Shown here: in pieces, positions 21,679 to 32,022 of the stretch
Layout: every line of letters begins with the position of its first letter
Position numbering within the stretch: position 1 is the stretch's first letter
Assembly: GCA_964019695.1 (NCBI GenBank)
Contig: OZ026522.1
Span: 18,226,687 to 18,290,686 of the forward strand
DNA from: Loripinus fragilis
Taxonomy: Eukaryota > Mollusca > Bivalvia > Lucinida > Lucinidae
Length of the DNA stretch: 64,000 bases
Direction of reading: 5' to 3'
Program-made: the position numbers and the translations under genes
The notes under the pieces: generated by a model
Told to the model about the DNA's origin: nothing
The model's database searches: none
Seen by the model: only the letters and a program-made list of their open reading frames with translations

Positions 21679-22240
21679 GAGCCTCAGCGCAAAACTAGTG
21701 GAGCCTCAGCGCAAAACTAGTGGAGCCTCAGCGCAAAACTAGTGGAGCCTCAGCGCAAAACTAGTGGAGCCTCAGCGCAAAACTAGTGGAGCCTCAGCGC
21801 AAAACTAGTGGAGCCTCAGCGCAAAACTAGTGGAGCCTCAGCGCAAAACTAGTGGAGCCTCAGCGCAAAACTAGTGGAGCCTCAGCGCAAAACTAGTGGA
21901 GCCTCAGCGCAAAACTAGTGGAGCCTCAGCGCAAAACTAGTGGAGCCTCAGCGCAAAACTAGTGGAGCCTCAGCGCAAAACTAGTGGAGCCTCAGCGCAA
22001 AACTAGTGGAGCCTCAGCGCAAAACTAGTGGAGCCTCAGCGCAAAACTAGTGGAGCCTCAGCGCAAAACTAGTGGAGCCTCAGCGCAAAACTAGTGGAGC
22101 CTCAGCGCAAAACTAGTGGAGCCTCAGCGCAAAACTAGTGGAGCCTCAGCGCAAAACTAGTGGAGCCTCAGCGCAAAACTAGTGGAGCCTCAGCGCAAAA
22201 CTAGTGGAGCCTCAGCGCAAAACTAGTGGAGCCTCAGCGC
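21679..22240. repeat. 22-bp minisatellite, ~25.5 perfect copies
   Basis: The unit is GAGCCTCAGCGC followed by AAAACTAGTG, with no substitutions seen across about 562 bp. At the right end the final half unit is inverted: GCGC is followed by ACTAGTTTTG. Such perfection implies recent expansion or homogenisation. There are no variable spacers, so it is not a CRISPR array. Confidence 0.97.
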
Positions 22241-22275
22241 ACTAGTTTTGGTGCTTATCAAAAGGCGGGCAGTGA

Positions 22276-22319
22276 AGGTTCAGACGAGTCTGTGTATATG
22301 CACAATCTCGCCAGAACCT
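22276..22319. repeat. Imperfect hairpin (GCGCATATGCGC-type core)
   Basis: AGGTTCAGACGAG and CTCGCCAGAACCT pair imperfectly around TGTGTATATGCACA. Preceded by GCAGTGAAGG as at 23451. Confidence 0.55.
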
Positions 22320-22786
22320 ATACTTTTCGTCGCATACTAAGATTATGGAAGTAGAAGGCACCGGTTCAATAGAATTAGACCTGACATCAGTGTGGATGTT
22401 TGAAGGAGGCCTCTGAGCATACGCGATGATACCAAAATCGCAAACCGAAACTTGCGAATCACGAAGCAAAGCATGCAGTGCCCTGTAGTGCCCATGTTCG
22501 TTAATCTTCAAACAAAAGCCTTTTCTTTAAGAGGCAAAACTTTCATTTTTTTTTTACGATAGTGACCTATATTCGTGCTAAAAAGGCGTCTTTGTGTAGA
22601 GGATTCAGATTAATTATAATGTGTGTTAAAAGGTTTTTAGTTTAATATAAAATATACTTTTCATGTAACGTCAAGAGATACTATCTTACCAAAGATAAAC
22701 TAAAAGTCTGTTTTAGTCATCACACTTAATAATAAACAATTGCGCCGGGGTCCAGCAAAACGTACAGGTTGGCATGTGCGCCCTTC

Positions 22787-22934
22787 GAAGACTCAGATCA
22801 CCCTGCGCATGAGCGCAGGCTGATCAGAGTCTTCGATCGGCGCTCTATGGATAGCCAATGTTTCAATGTTTCTTCAGACGGAAAAATTAAGACTCTGATC
22901 AGACTGCGTGGATGCGCATACTGATTTGAGTCTT
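22787..22934. repeat. Two adjacent hairpins of the GATCAGACTGCGC type
   Basis: 22787-22834: GAAGACTCAGATCA.CCTGCG and its inverted partner. 22889-22934: AAGACTCTGATCAGACTGCG with a decayed partner ending TTTGAGTCTT. They are about 55 bp apart and probably two decayed MITE cores. 22320-22786 shows nothing else recognised. Confidence 0.65.
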
Positions 22935-23450
22935 CGCAACCTCTACCTTATGCTGTATACTGACTCAATAAATATATGCAATGTTTATATCTCTTGATAT
23001 AGGTAACTGGGGCACTGTCGTATCTAAAATGGGTTAAGATCGAAACACAATGTTTTCCCCATTTTCTTTGAGTATTTTTTTTAAAGCCAACACACGTGGA
23101 GGTAAGGAAAAATGAAAACAGTTAAGAGTTGCTGCGAAAACGGATACCTAATCTGAGAAATAATATTGAAGCGTTTACTGCCAAACTCAAAATTAATTCT
23201 ACTGGATGTCCAAAATTGCTGAAACATTATTGAATTAACGTTACGCATCAACTCAAATAAAGAAAACACAAATAAATTGTTACACAACTGTGGTCATCTA
23301 AATGTTAAGATAGTAGGCCTAATTGGGCCATCACACGTGACTTTGATACAATTGTCAATTTTAAACACATGTGTACAGCTACCTAGTGGAGCTACAGTTC
23401 TAGATTTTGACCTGAGTCTTCATCTACTTCTGTACTTTGTATGTGCGAGC
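22935..23450. other. No recognised feature
   Basis: Short frames on both strands; the plus-strand frame reaching 23555 is held open by the following palindrome, and its tail is a typical MITE translation. Confidence 0.4.
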
Positions 23451-23504
23451 AGTGAAGGCTCGGACGAGACTGCGCATATGCGCAGTCTTGTCCGAGCCTT
23501 CACT
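23451..23504. repeat. 54-bp near-perfect hairpin
   Basis: AGTGAAGGCTCGGACGAGAC and GTCTTGTCCGAGCCTTCACT pair around TGCGCATATGCGCA. Same family as 1468-1506. Confidence 0.85.
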
Positions 23505-23768
23505 GGACGCCTATATCAAAAGTACCCAAAACTCAAGTGCTTGCTCATAGCCTAGTTGTCATTATCAGTATCAGTGCAAAAATCTGCATTTCATGACTTC
23601 GCCTAAGTAAAGTTCCAGGTGTCAGACCTCACACAATTTCGCACAGACAGATGATGCCTTGTTCTGCACGTAATAATATCAAAATTGTGCCAGTCCGTCA
23701 GTCAGATAATGTTGTACCTATATTTCTTTAAAGATGTGCAACTGCGTGAACTGTGAAAAATATGAATA

Positions 23769-23997
23769 CAGGCCCCGATGTTATAAAACGTTTTTCGTGC
23801 TCAACTCAACTGAGCATGAAATTTCAACTACTCATAAAAACTTACTGATTTGTCCTGCTTACAAACACTCAGATGTAGCGTTTATCATGCTGATAAATAT
23901 TAAAATGCCAACAATTCATTTTAACATTTATTAGCATGATAAACCTTGTGCGCTGTTGAGTTGACAATGAAAAAAAGTTTTATAACCTCGGGGCCTG
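23769..23997. mobile_element. MITE (CAGGCCCCGATGTTATAAAA family), copy 2
   Basis: Ends CAGGCCCCGATGTTATAAAA and, inverted, CAGGCCCCGAGGTTATAAAA. Inner arms GTGCTCAACTCAACTGAGCA and GTTGAGTTG partly pair. It contains AAATGCCAACAATTC like the copy at 18513-18757. Confidence 0.85.
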
Positions 23998-24019
23998 AGC
24001 AAAATTGTTGCACTACACA

Positions 24020-24258
24020 GGTGTACATGTCCAAGGGGGTACTCTCATTTATTCTTCATACGTAGGCTCTGGCCCAGCACCTACCGTTCAACCCCAAAAT
24101 ATCAGGAATTTCAAGCACCCAAAAATATTTGAAATTTTAGCACCCCCTCAAAAAAAATTACCCCGATTGTGAACATTGACCTTGAACCCCCAAAAATGCC
24201 CCGAGCCTGCATATGTTTGAAAATATCAGAGTACCCCCCCCCCCATTGGTGTACATGT
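24020..24258. mobile_element. MULE-like MITE with 11-bp target duplication
   Basis: The perfect direct repeat GGTGTACATGT stands at 24020-24030 and 24248-24258. Between them, the left end AAGGGGGTACTCTCAT and the inverted right end GGGGGTACTCTGAT are terminal inverted repeats of a 217-bp element. 9-11-bp duplications are typical of Mutator-like elements. No ORF. Confidence 0.85.
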
Positions 24259-24724
24259 AAATGCAGTGCTATCTAATTCTTGACAAAGAAAACGTCTTCT
24301 GTTGTATATAATATAATTCTTCAAAGGCGATCATTCAAAAAATTTAATTGTAAAATATATTGATGCCAGATATTTAAAGGGACATAACTCCGCTATTGTA
24401 AATTTACTTTTTATGTACTGCACTCCTCCCTTATGTTTAATATAGTAACCTGCGCAGCATTCCAGTTTTAAGCACAGTGTGGATACTGACTGGGTCTACA
24501 GTGATTTCAAAAACGGGTAAAATCGGGATATTTACGTTTGAGCGGATGCATAATACGAAAGAGCAGATTTATTTTTGCAAAGAGCGGAGAAACATAAGGC
24601 AAAAGAGCGTATGCTTAAATCATTCAAATGAGCAAAATTTCCAGGTATAAAACATCCAGAGTCAAGGGCGGATCAATGATTTCTGCAGATTGTATCGAGG
24701 TAGAGTGTTGACAGTAGCATGAGT
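24259..24724. other. No recognised feature
   Basis: AT-rich spacer without reading frames or clear repeats. Confidence 0.4.
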
Positions 24725-24918
24725 AGGGGAATCATAGACTGGCTTCAGTCCTTAAAAACATTTTTTTATCAATGTTTCATATCATATATTTGTAGCCAGT
24801 CTAACTCTGATGGCTCTGTTTTTTTACACAGAGCCATTTGAGTTAGACTGGCTACAAGTATGATATGACACATTGATGAAAAATTGTTTTAAGGACTGGT
24901 ACCAGTCTAGGGGAATCA
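24725..24918. mobile_element. Foldback MITE with 10-bp target duplication
   Basis: AGGGGAATCA flanks at 24725-24734 and 24909-24918. Between them almost the whole 174 bp is a palindrome: arms from AGACTGG...CAGTCCTTAAAA inward to TGTAGCCAGTCTAACTC and the inner ATGGCTCTGT / ACAGAGCCAT, with a loop of about 8 bases. Confidence 0.88.
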
Positions 24919-25018
24919 GAGAAGAAAGATACTCTGGAGAGAGATTATCCCTGGAAAGGGGGTTCATATGTATAAAAGTGTGAGGTTCGCTTTGCTGATT
25001 TTATTTATCTCATTTATC

Positions 25019-25092
25019 TTAAATATACCATGAAAATGAAATAATTTGGTCTCACTGAGACCAAATTATTTCATTTTCAAAGGATATTTAAT
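25019..25092. repeat. Perfect hairpin with outer arms
   Basis: TGAAAATGAAATAATTTGGT (from 25031) pairs perfectly with ACCAAATTATTTCATTTTCA (to 25079) around CTCACTGAG. Outer TTAAATATACC / GGATATTTAA extends the foldback. Confidence 0.85.
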
Positions 25093-25939
25093 AACGGGTG
25101 GGGGTGGTCGAACCCCCTGCCATATGAGTGAATACTTATTTAAAGGTCATTACCTGGAAACATCGCTCATTGAATGTTTTATCCATCCGCTCTTTTGACT
25201 GTATGGTTCTCCGCCCATTTCATACTCCGTCACGGTATGATTTCCGCTCAAACGTAATTCGCCCGTAAGGTCGGGTTCAGCAGGACAAGGACCAGAATAA
25301 AATAACTCGGTGAAAAACAAAAATATTCCCAGATCAGCTTGCTCCTAGAAGAGCCTCAGAGAGAGGAACAATCTGGTTTGTATCAGTCTGTAGGCGAAGA
25401 TTAGCCTGTTCGTAGAGAAGCAGTCTCAGCAGAGACTATGTGTTGCTTTCACTCGCAAATTATTTGATAATAACTAGGATCTTTAGTCCAGGTCGTAATT
25501 TTAAAGATGCTTGCTAAGATCAGAAAATTATTCAAAGTTAAACGTTCGTTCAGCTGAGTTCTGTTCCATATCGTCTTCTTATTTTTCATTCAACAGGACG
25601 AATAAGTAGCTCAAGGAAGAGCAATCTGTTGTTGCATATCAAGCATACATCGATAGATTATTTCCCTTTTAATATATTTTGACGAAATCGGACCTGCTGA
25701 GCTACAAAGACAAGCTGATATATTGACATTTGGATATGATATGTTTAGCCATGTAGCTAAAAGTGTTTGCATACAACAGAATTAGTTTTTTGAGAACCAG
25801 AGAAACATCTAATAATATAAAGATCTATTATTGTCATCCAAGTGCACGCCAAACTACACAAAACCTGACGCTCATTACACTGAAACATTAAAAAGTAGTT
25901 GAGAAGTTTGTGAAAAAAAAGTTTATGGTTATTAAATCG
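25093..25939. other. No recognised gene
   Basis: Non-coding; no domain in the short minus-strand frame at 25757-25960. Confidence 0.4.
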
Positions 25940-26210
25940 ACATATATAATGTAGGTGCACATTGGAATTGCCTCAATGAGGCAATTCCAATGTGTACCAA
26001 CAATATATGTTAGTGAAAATTAGGGAACCTATTTTGAAATATACACTAAACAAGTATCATATCCATTGCATTGTCTGCGTAGACGCCATACTTAGAGTCA
26101 GTATGCGATAGTCATGCAACCCATTGTAAGATATTGATATCCATTGGCTTTTGCCTCTTTTAAACATCTCAAACTGCCAATCAGTATTAAAATATTATAT
26201 CAAATTATGG
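25940..26210 (+). mobile_element. Hairpin-tipped repeat family, copy 2
   Basis: Hairpin 25940-26010 (CACATTGGAATTGCCTC and its complement around AATGAG) followed by a flank whose 26150-26205 part matches the reverse complement of 9309-9365. Opposite orientation to the copy at 9300-9490. Confidence 0.7.
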
Positions 26211-26678
26211 AAATTGTGCACATTGAAACCGGAGAATAAACGGAGGTTTACTGTAGAAACGTGTAACGACGGGCAAGGTGTCAGGGTATCAACGGGTTTT
26301 ACAGTACAAAAATGCTATTTGTAAACTTTCATTTTAAAGCAAACGCATGAGCTGTGGAAATCTTTGCTACAATTGATGAAACCAAAATTTTGATAAAAAT
26401 GTCTTTTTTGTAAGCGCTACAGTGCGCCCCATTTTACTGGTAAAAAAGTGTGGGACCATTTGGCCCTTCTTTGGATGATTTTTCCATACCTGCATCGAGA
26501 TACGACTATAAACAACCCACCCTTGAATATGGCAAGATAGCAAGGTAGCCCCATATCATCGGCATGCATTAATATTGTTTATTACATGCCTTCTACATTT
26601 TACATAGTAAAATTGCCGTTAGCACTCGGTAATATTTTCAATTTGACTGAATCCATAATGGCACAGTCACATGACTAT

Positions 26679-26718
26679 GCCAAAAATCCATATTGGGGCC
26701 TCATTATGGATTTTTGGC
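26679..26718. repeat. Hairpin
   Basis: GCCAAAAATCCATA and TATGGATTTTTGGC pair with a short GGGGCCTCAT loop. No wider element delimited; 26211-27331 otherwise shows no recognised gene or element. Confidence 0.6.
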
Positions 26719-27331
26719 ACTGCCTCAAAGTGATGACGTATAAGAATCGTGCACTTTTTCGAGTAGAACTAGGCTAGGCTTCCCGTTTCAACATGGCTGA
26801 GTAGATTTAGAATCGTTAGGAGACCCTGTTTTACGCTCGGTTCGGGCCATGAAATAGCGAAATGCCAGAAGAATAAAGAATGGGACATCAGAACAAGGAA
26901 CATTTCTAGGCCTTTCGCCAGTTTCGATTAAACAAACAAAATGACTAACCCTGGGGTTGATATTGTGTCAAGCTGATCGGATCGATGAGCGATCGGGGAT
27001 TGTTAACTTCCTGTTAGCTCTTCAAATAAAATACTTTTCGGGGAAAAGGTTGACTTTCCATGAAATACAGTGAAAGAAGAAAGATATACCGTATTACCAC
27101 GTATCTAGATATGCATGAATGCTAAACTTAAGGCTGTCTTTGGTAGTTTTATTGACTAAAGTCTGTTGAAATGTCTCGTCGTCAATGACAATGTAAACAA
27201 TGTTAAGCTATCTTATCACGTCATTTTCTATGTCACGCTATTTGTTGCTGCAATTTTCATCTCGCCAGTTTTTCGGACTCACTGGCGCATCTGGTTAAGA
27301 AGGCAAAAGAGTTTACGCGGATGTAATAAAA

Positions 27332-27484
27332 AGGTTATGATATGGCCGAGGTGTGTAAAGCCCTCGGGCCGATATGGCTACCCCAGTGCCAATATGACCT
27401 AGAGGCACACTTCAAAGCCCGAGGGCCTATATGGCTATCCAGTGCCAATATGACCTAGAGGCACACCTCGGCCATATAATAACC
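27332..27484. mobile_element. Palindromic element with two internal direct repeats
   Basis: Outer arms AGGTTATGATATGGCCGAGG (27332) and CCTCGGCCATATAATAACCT (to 27484) are inverted. Inside, a ~56-bp unit with CCAGTGCCAATATGACCTAG and AGGCACAC occurs twice in tandem. Confidence 0.75.
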
Positions 27485-27860
27485 TGTATAAAAACAAAAC
27501 AACACAAAACACGGGGATAATCGAAGTTCTGGCAGGTCAATGGTTTTCGGTGTCACTACGATCAACGGGTAGCAATCAAATGTTGTTGTTATATGACTCC
27601 TATAAAATACCTCCTCTGATTGGCTGAAACTAGCTTGCACTGGTTGAGACAAATCTTGATGTCAAAAGACAGGTAACATTACCTGATTACTGACAGAGAG
27701 CTAAAAATAGATTGAACTAAATCTAGCCCAGGTGACATTAAGTTTTGTCACTGCTACCTGAGAGCTAAAAATAGATATTGCAACACTGACTGATTTCTTA
27801 TGTATATTTCACAGGTAGTTTGTTTCAATTCAGAATTTGTTCATTTTATGAGAACAGCAT

Positions 27861-28091
27861 TTAACCCATTTATGTCGAATGGAATTTCACACCGTTATCA
27901 ATTGGAACAGTCCATTTCTGTTTTAAGGGGTGTTAGGTGGTATTTTTCATTTTTATTCAAGTTTTAATAGAAAATTATGCAAGCAAACAGTGGAGACCCT
28001 GGTCAGACGCCACATTCTGTGGCGTCTGATCAGCGCGTCTGCACTATTTGCCTATGTCCCACAAAAAGGACGCTAGGCATAAATGGGTTAA
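27861..28091 (+). mobile_element. TTAA-flanked MITE (TTAACCC family), copy 2
   Basis: TTAACCCATTTATG at the left, CATAAATGGGTTAA at the right, TTAA at both edges. Hairpin centre GCAAACAGTG with CAGACGCCAC / GTGGCGTCTG. Opposite orientation to 5526-5754. Confidence 0.85.
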
Positions 28092-28229
28092 AATGCAATT
28101 ATTTTGCTTAGCTCATTAGAGTTGCAGAAATTTCGGAAGTATATTGTTGAAATAATCTTCCGAGAAACATCTGACTTGAGTAAATTTATAAATATGAAAA
28201 TAAAAGAGAGGCAGTGTCATATAACAAAA

Positions 28230-28353
28230 CAATTGGTGCATTCTTTTTCGGTTAACATCAGGATTAGTCAACCCTCGAAAGTGATGTTCACCGAACATCA
28301 CTGTTCTCGGGTTGACAAATCCTGATGTTAACCTCAAAAGAATGCATCAATTG
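28230..28353. mobile_element. 124-bp foldback element
   Basis: Almost fully palindromic: CAATTGGTGCATTCTTTT against AAAAGAATGCATCAATTG, then GGTTAACATCAGGATTAGTC with its partner, meeting at GTGATGTTC / GAACATCAC. The opposing reading frames here are artefacts of the palindrome. Confidence 0.85.
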
Positions 28354-28377
28354 TATAATAATATATAAAAACCATTT

Positions 28378-28613
28378 GGGCCGTGACACATGATTTCCAA
28401 CAATGTGGCATTTTGACAAGTGTAGACTCAGACGAGCCTGTGCAGCCTCTTATTAAGCTTAGAAGCTCAAAATGATGTTCAGTCAGTAGCTTAACACTCA
28501 TAGAATATTCAAGCGACAAGCAAAGGCTTTGATCAGACTGCGCATATGCGCAGGCTGATCTGAGGCTTTGCTGGTCGCACATACCACATTGTTGGAAATC
28601 TCATGCCATGGCT
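28378..28613 (+). mobile_element. MITE (CATGAGATTTCCAACAATG family), copy 1
   Basis: Ends GGCCGTGACACATGATTTCC and, inverted, GCCATGGCATGAGATTTCCA. Internal hairpin AAGGCTTTGATCAGACTGCG. About 236 bp. Same orientation as 29255-29490. Confidence 0.85.
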
Positions 28614-28882
28614 TAAATGTTGATAATATATTAAAACCATTTTCTCTTTTTTTGCGATAAATCATCGCGAGTCGAAGACAAGTTTTTATACTTTTATGCT
28701 TCGTTTAATCATTTTTGTCATAATTATGGATGTCATAAATACAGAGAAAGCGCTGACTTAGGACATTCCTCTAGCAAATGTGCCCGTGCATGTTCCGCTT
28801 CAATGCATGAGACTTCGAGGTCAACCTTAGTCTACGAAACGGTCTGTCGAGAAATTGTTTCCCTCTACCGCTTATTACATTT
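28614..28882. other. Spacer between MITE copies
   Basis: No element recognised. A ~20-bp segment ATAATATATTAAAACCATTT near 28624 nearly repeats 28358-28376 just left of copy 1. Confidence 0.4.
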
Positions 28883-29119
28883 GAGCCGTGACATGAAATT
28901 TCCAACAATGTGGTATGTGCGACCAGCAAAGGCTCAGACCAGCCTGCGCATATGCGCAGTCTGATCAGAGCCTTTGCTAGTCGCTTGAATATTCTATGAC
29001 TCTTAAGCTACTGACCAAATGTCATTTGGAGTTTCTCAGCTTAAAAGGAGGCTGTACAGGCTCGTCTGAGTCTAGACTTGTCAAAATGCCACATTGTTGG
29101 AAATCACATGTCACGGCTC
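28883..29119 (-). mobile_element. MITE (CATGAGATTTCCAACAATG family), copy 2
   Basis: Ends GAGCCGTGACATGAAATTTC and, inverted, GAGCCGTGACATGTGATTTC. ATTT on both sides (28879-28882, 29120-29123) is a probable 4-bp target duplication. Inverted relative to copies 1 and 3. Confidence 0.88.
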
Positions 29120-29254
29120 ATTTGACAAGTTTAAGCTGGCCTGGCTGTCGCAGGGCCTTGTGGAGTGTGCTTGTTCTATCTCTGAGTCGGGCACATTATT
29201 TCACTAGTTGTCCGTTAACCTTGCCTTCTGGGTAATCGCAAAATAAATTAAATT

Positions 29255-29490
29255 GAGCCAGTGCATGAGATTTCCAATAATGTGGCATTTTGACATGTGT
29301 AGACTCAGACGAGCCTCTGCAGCCTCCTTTTAAGTGTAGAAACTCCAAATGGTGTTCAGTCAGTAGCTTAACAATCATAGAATACTCAAGCGACTAACAA
29401 AGGCTCTGATCAGACTGCGCGTATGCGCAGGCTGATCTGAGGCTTTGCTGGTCGCACATACCAAATTGTTGGAAATCTCATGCACTGGCC
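29255..29490 (+). mobile_element. MITE (CATGAGATTTCCAACAATG family), copy 3
   Basis: Ends GAGCCAGTGCATGAGATTTC and, inverted, GGCCAGTGCATGAGATTTCC. Internal hairpin GCTCTGATCAGACTGCGCGT. Third copy within 1.1 kb. Confidence 0.85.
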
Positions 29491-31059
29491 AATTAATGTT
29501 ATGCCTGCCTAGGATAAGGATACTGACTGACAGTTCCAGAATAGGGGGCTCTAAGACAGCCTGACTGTCCACGCTTACAAATTTTGTCATGTACTGTAAA
29601 CACTGCTATCACGTCCTGGGTAATTTTTAGACTCTTTTGTCTGGTAACTTTTTTTCTAAATCAGCTTCCCCCCCCCACCCCCCAAAAAAGTAAACATTTT
29701 GGATCCAGATCCAGATCAGGCCCGATGTTCTGAAATACTGCTGAAAATGACATAAACACCAAGCCATCAACCCATTCTATTTTCTGTTGTCGAGACCTTA
29801 GACGGCGATATTTACCTTGAGTCTGCGTAGCTGAGCCAGGGATTCTGGGTTCTGTATGGTTGGATAATGGGTTCTGCACATCGTCTTATTGAAGAGAATA
29901 TTTGACCAAAATTAAATTTTAAAAAAACTTTTCAGACATAAAGGAGGTATGAAGTGGAGGTAAAATTCAAAGCTCACCTCAACTGTAACCTTGATCTTGA
30001 GTCTGCATGATCGAGTCATGGGTCCAGCATGGACAACGCTACGGCCGTAAAACTTCAAACTTTTCTCACCGTAACCAAAATTTCAAATAGTGTCATGAAT
30101 GATAAAGGCATGCATGTATACTTAAAGCCATTAAAAACGCAACTGGTACAAGTGTTATTTTTCCTATAAATATCAGCTTGATACACTTTGTCTTTGTACT
30201 AACAAGCGTCCCTAACGTAGGAGAACGTTTTACCAAAACTTGAGCTCAATTGCACGCTTCTGCCAAAAATTTTGGTAAAAAATGACAAATTCATCAAATA
30301 TTTTGGTAACCATATTAAATCTTGAAATTTTATTCAATTTCAGCGTGCAAGTACTGCGTTTCACTCAAACAAACAAAAAACGGTTTACAATACAAAAATC
30401 ACTTTGCTGGAAGGACCTAAATTTACGTTTTAAATTTCATTTTTTCGTGAAATTTCCCAAAAATTTGAGAAATCACTAAAGCTTGAATTAAACTGAATCA
30501 TTTAAAATTTGGCATACGTAAGTTGTAAGTTAATAACCTATGGTTATCATTTATCGCAATATTTACCGTCGAAAGTGAATCATTTTTGTTAACTTCCGGT
30601 TTTCATGATGAAACTTTGATGACCATTTTGAAGGTCAAAACTTCAAGACAAAAAGTTTCTGTTGCGTGTGCATAGAAAGTAGAGCATTGTTGCAATTTTC
30701 CGAAGTTTGAACCCAAAAGAGCCATTCATAATGAAGATCTGATATCCAGATTAATAAGGTGATTTTGCAGTTTTTGTGTCGAAGTTTGGGTTGTGTCCCT
30801 TTATCAAAAATTACAATCTGGCTTATCTGGACTGCTTTATATGCACCAAAAGAGTATTGGCTTGATATCGCGACCATAGTTTTATGCTTTTATTTTAGCG
30901 ATAAATCTCGAGTAAGGCTATACTGTAAAAGTTGCGTTTTTACTGGCGTTAAGTATATATTTTCACATATTGGAAGAAGAACATGATGATCATGTGAAGT
31001 TTTTTCGTTCAGTATATACAACTCAATGTAAACGATAAGGTGAAGTGAAAAAAAATCTT
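29491..31059. other. No recognised gene or element
   Basis: A C-run near 29668-29684. Short frames at 29661-29879, 30282-30479, 30635-30877 and 30759-30986 have no domains. A TTTTATTCAATTTCAG acceptor-like string near 30328-30343 has no partner exon that could be recognised. Confidence 0.4.
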
Positions 31060-31246
31060 GAGTGCAATGGCTCAGTGGTAGAGTGATTGACTCGAGGCCG
31101 AGAGGTTGCGAGTTTTAGCCACACTAGCGTCACTGCGGTGTGTCCTTGAGCAAAACACATTAAAATTAGCTTTGTACTGGTTTAACCCATGAAGACTAAT
31201 CCCATCATAGCTAAAAAAATGTTGACTGGGACGTAAAGAATCAAAG
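31060..31246 (+). mobile_element. SINE family 2
   Basis: Head GAGTGCAATGGCTCAGTGGT (A box), ACTCGAGGCCGAGAGG, decayed B box GTTGCGAGTTTTAGCC, body TTTGTACTGGTTTAACCCAT, 3' end GGGACGTAAAGAATCAAAG. Full length. Confidence 0.88.
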
Positions 31247-31424
31247 AAAAACAAAAGTACAAAAACTGTAGAATCTCGATCAAACTCCTTAGGTGTGGCA
31301 CAAGGCTTGTTATCCTGATAACTTACAGCTGATATGCTATCGCAGCAATGACAGATTTGACAAACGAGGATTCTGGTACTTACCACATCTGCGAGCAGCG
31401 AAGACTTGAACGACACAAATGACA

Positions 31425-32022
31425 AATGATAAATGATTTATTCAGCACAAACACATTTACAATAAATGGTTAAGACCAATACAAATATACAAAAAACAGT
31501 CATATGGAAGTATCTATACATGTGGGAGTCATAGTAGTCAGGGCATAATTCTTTGTTTTGATCTATGAATTGATTCTTATTTCCCCTAATAATTGTATAT
31601 ATTAATTACAATAACATCATATCTACTAATGATCTAAGTTATATTTATTCAGAAAGTGCTTCTAAGACATATATGATTTAAGAGAGTTTCCCTTTGATTA
31701 AGACATTTTTCGATAAAATTGGAGGACATGTAAAATGTAATGGTTATGATTATCGAGAATAATTTAAAGATTGAGACATTGGTGATTGAATTTTACTAGT
31801 TTTGAACACAGAACTTGCCTTAACATCTTATAAAGGCTACAATTAAGTAGAAAATGCTCTTCATTCTCTACTTCACCAGTATTACATGCAGCACAATTCG
31901 CTCATGCTTAGGAATGTTCAAATATCTACCACCTTCTATTGCAAATTTGTGAGCACTAATTCGTAATTGACTAAGCAGGGCATTTTCATATTTGTTTTTA
32001 AAAATATCTACATATAGACTGT
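31425..32022 (-). pseudogene. LINE ORF2 C-terminal remnant, downstream half
   Basis: On the minus strand, 32022 down to about 31820 encodes a LINE post-RT tail: a LSQLRISAHKFAIEGGRY stretch, then a decayed Cys/His zinc-knuckle-like region with EEHFLLNCSLY. Stops follow, and the 3' end near 31425 is a run of ATTTATCATTTGTCATTTGT-type repeats, as in many LINE 3' tails. It continues, without loss of frame, the fragment ending at 36879, from which it is separated by the 4.86-kb TIR element. Confidence 0.75.

Noticed and set aside
21679..22240. CRISPR-like direct-repeat array
   Set aside because: Head-to-tail 22-bp units with no spacers, in a eukaryotic context: a minisatellite.
23277..23555. 92-codon plus-strand frame
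   Set aside because: Its second half is the translation of the palindromic hairpin at 23451-23504, a common false ORF in MITE-rich genomes.
28104..28337. Opposed 73-codon frames on both strands
   Set aside because: Mirror translations of the 124-bp palindrome at 28230-28353 and its flanks.
29661..31059. Exons in the 29.6-31.0 kb gap
   Set aside because: Acceptor-like strings occur but no frame with matching donor and protein-like composition was found.
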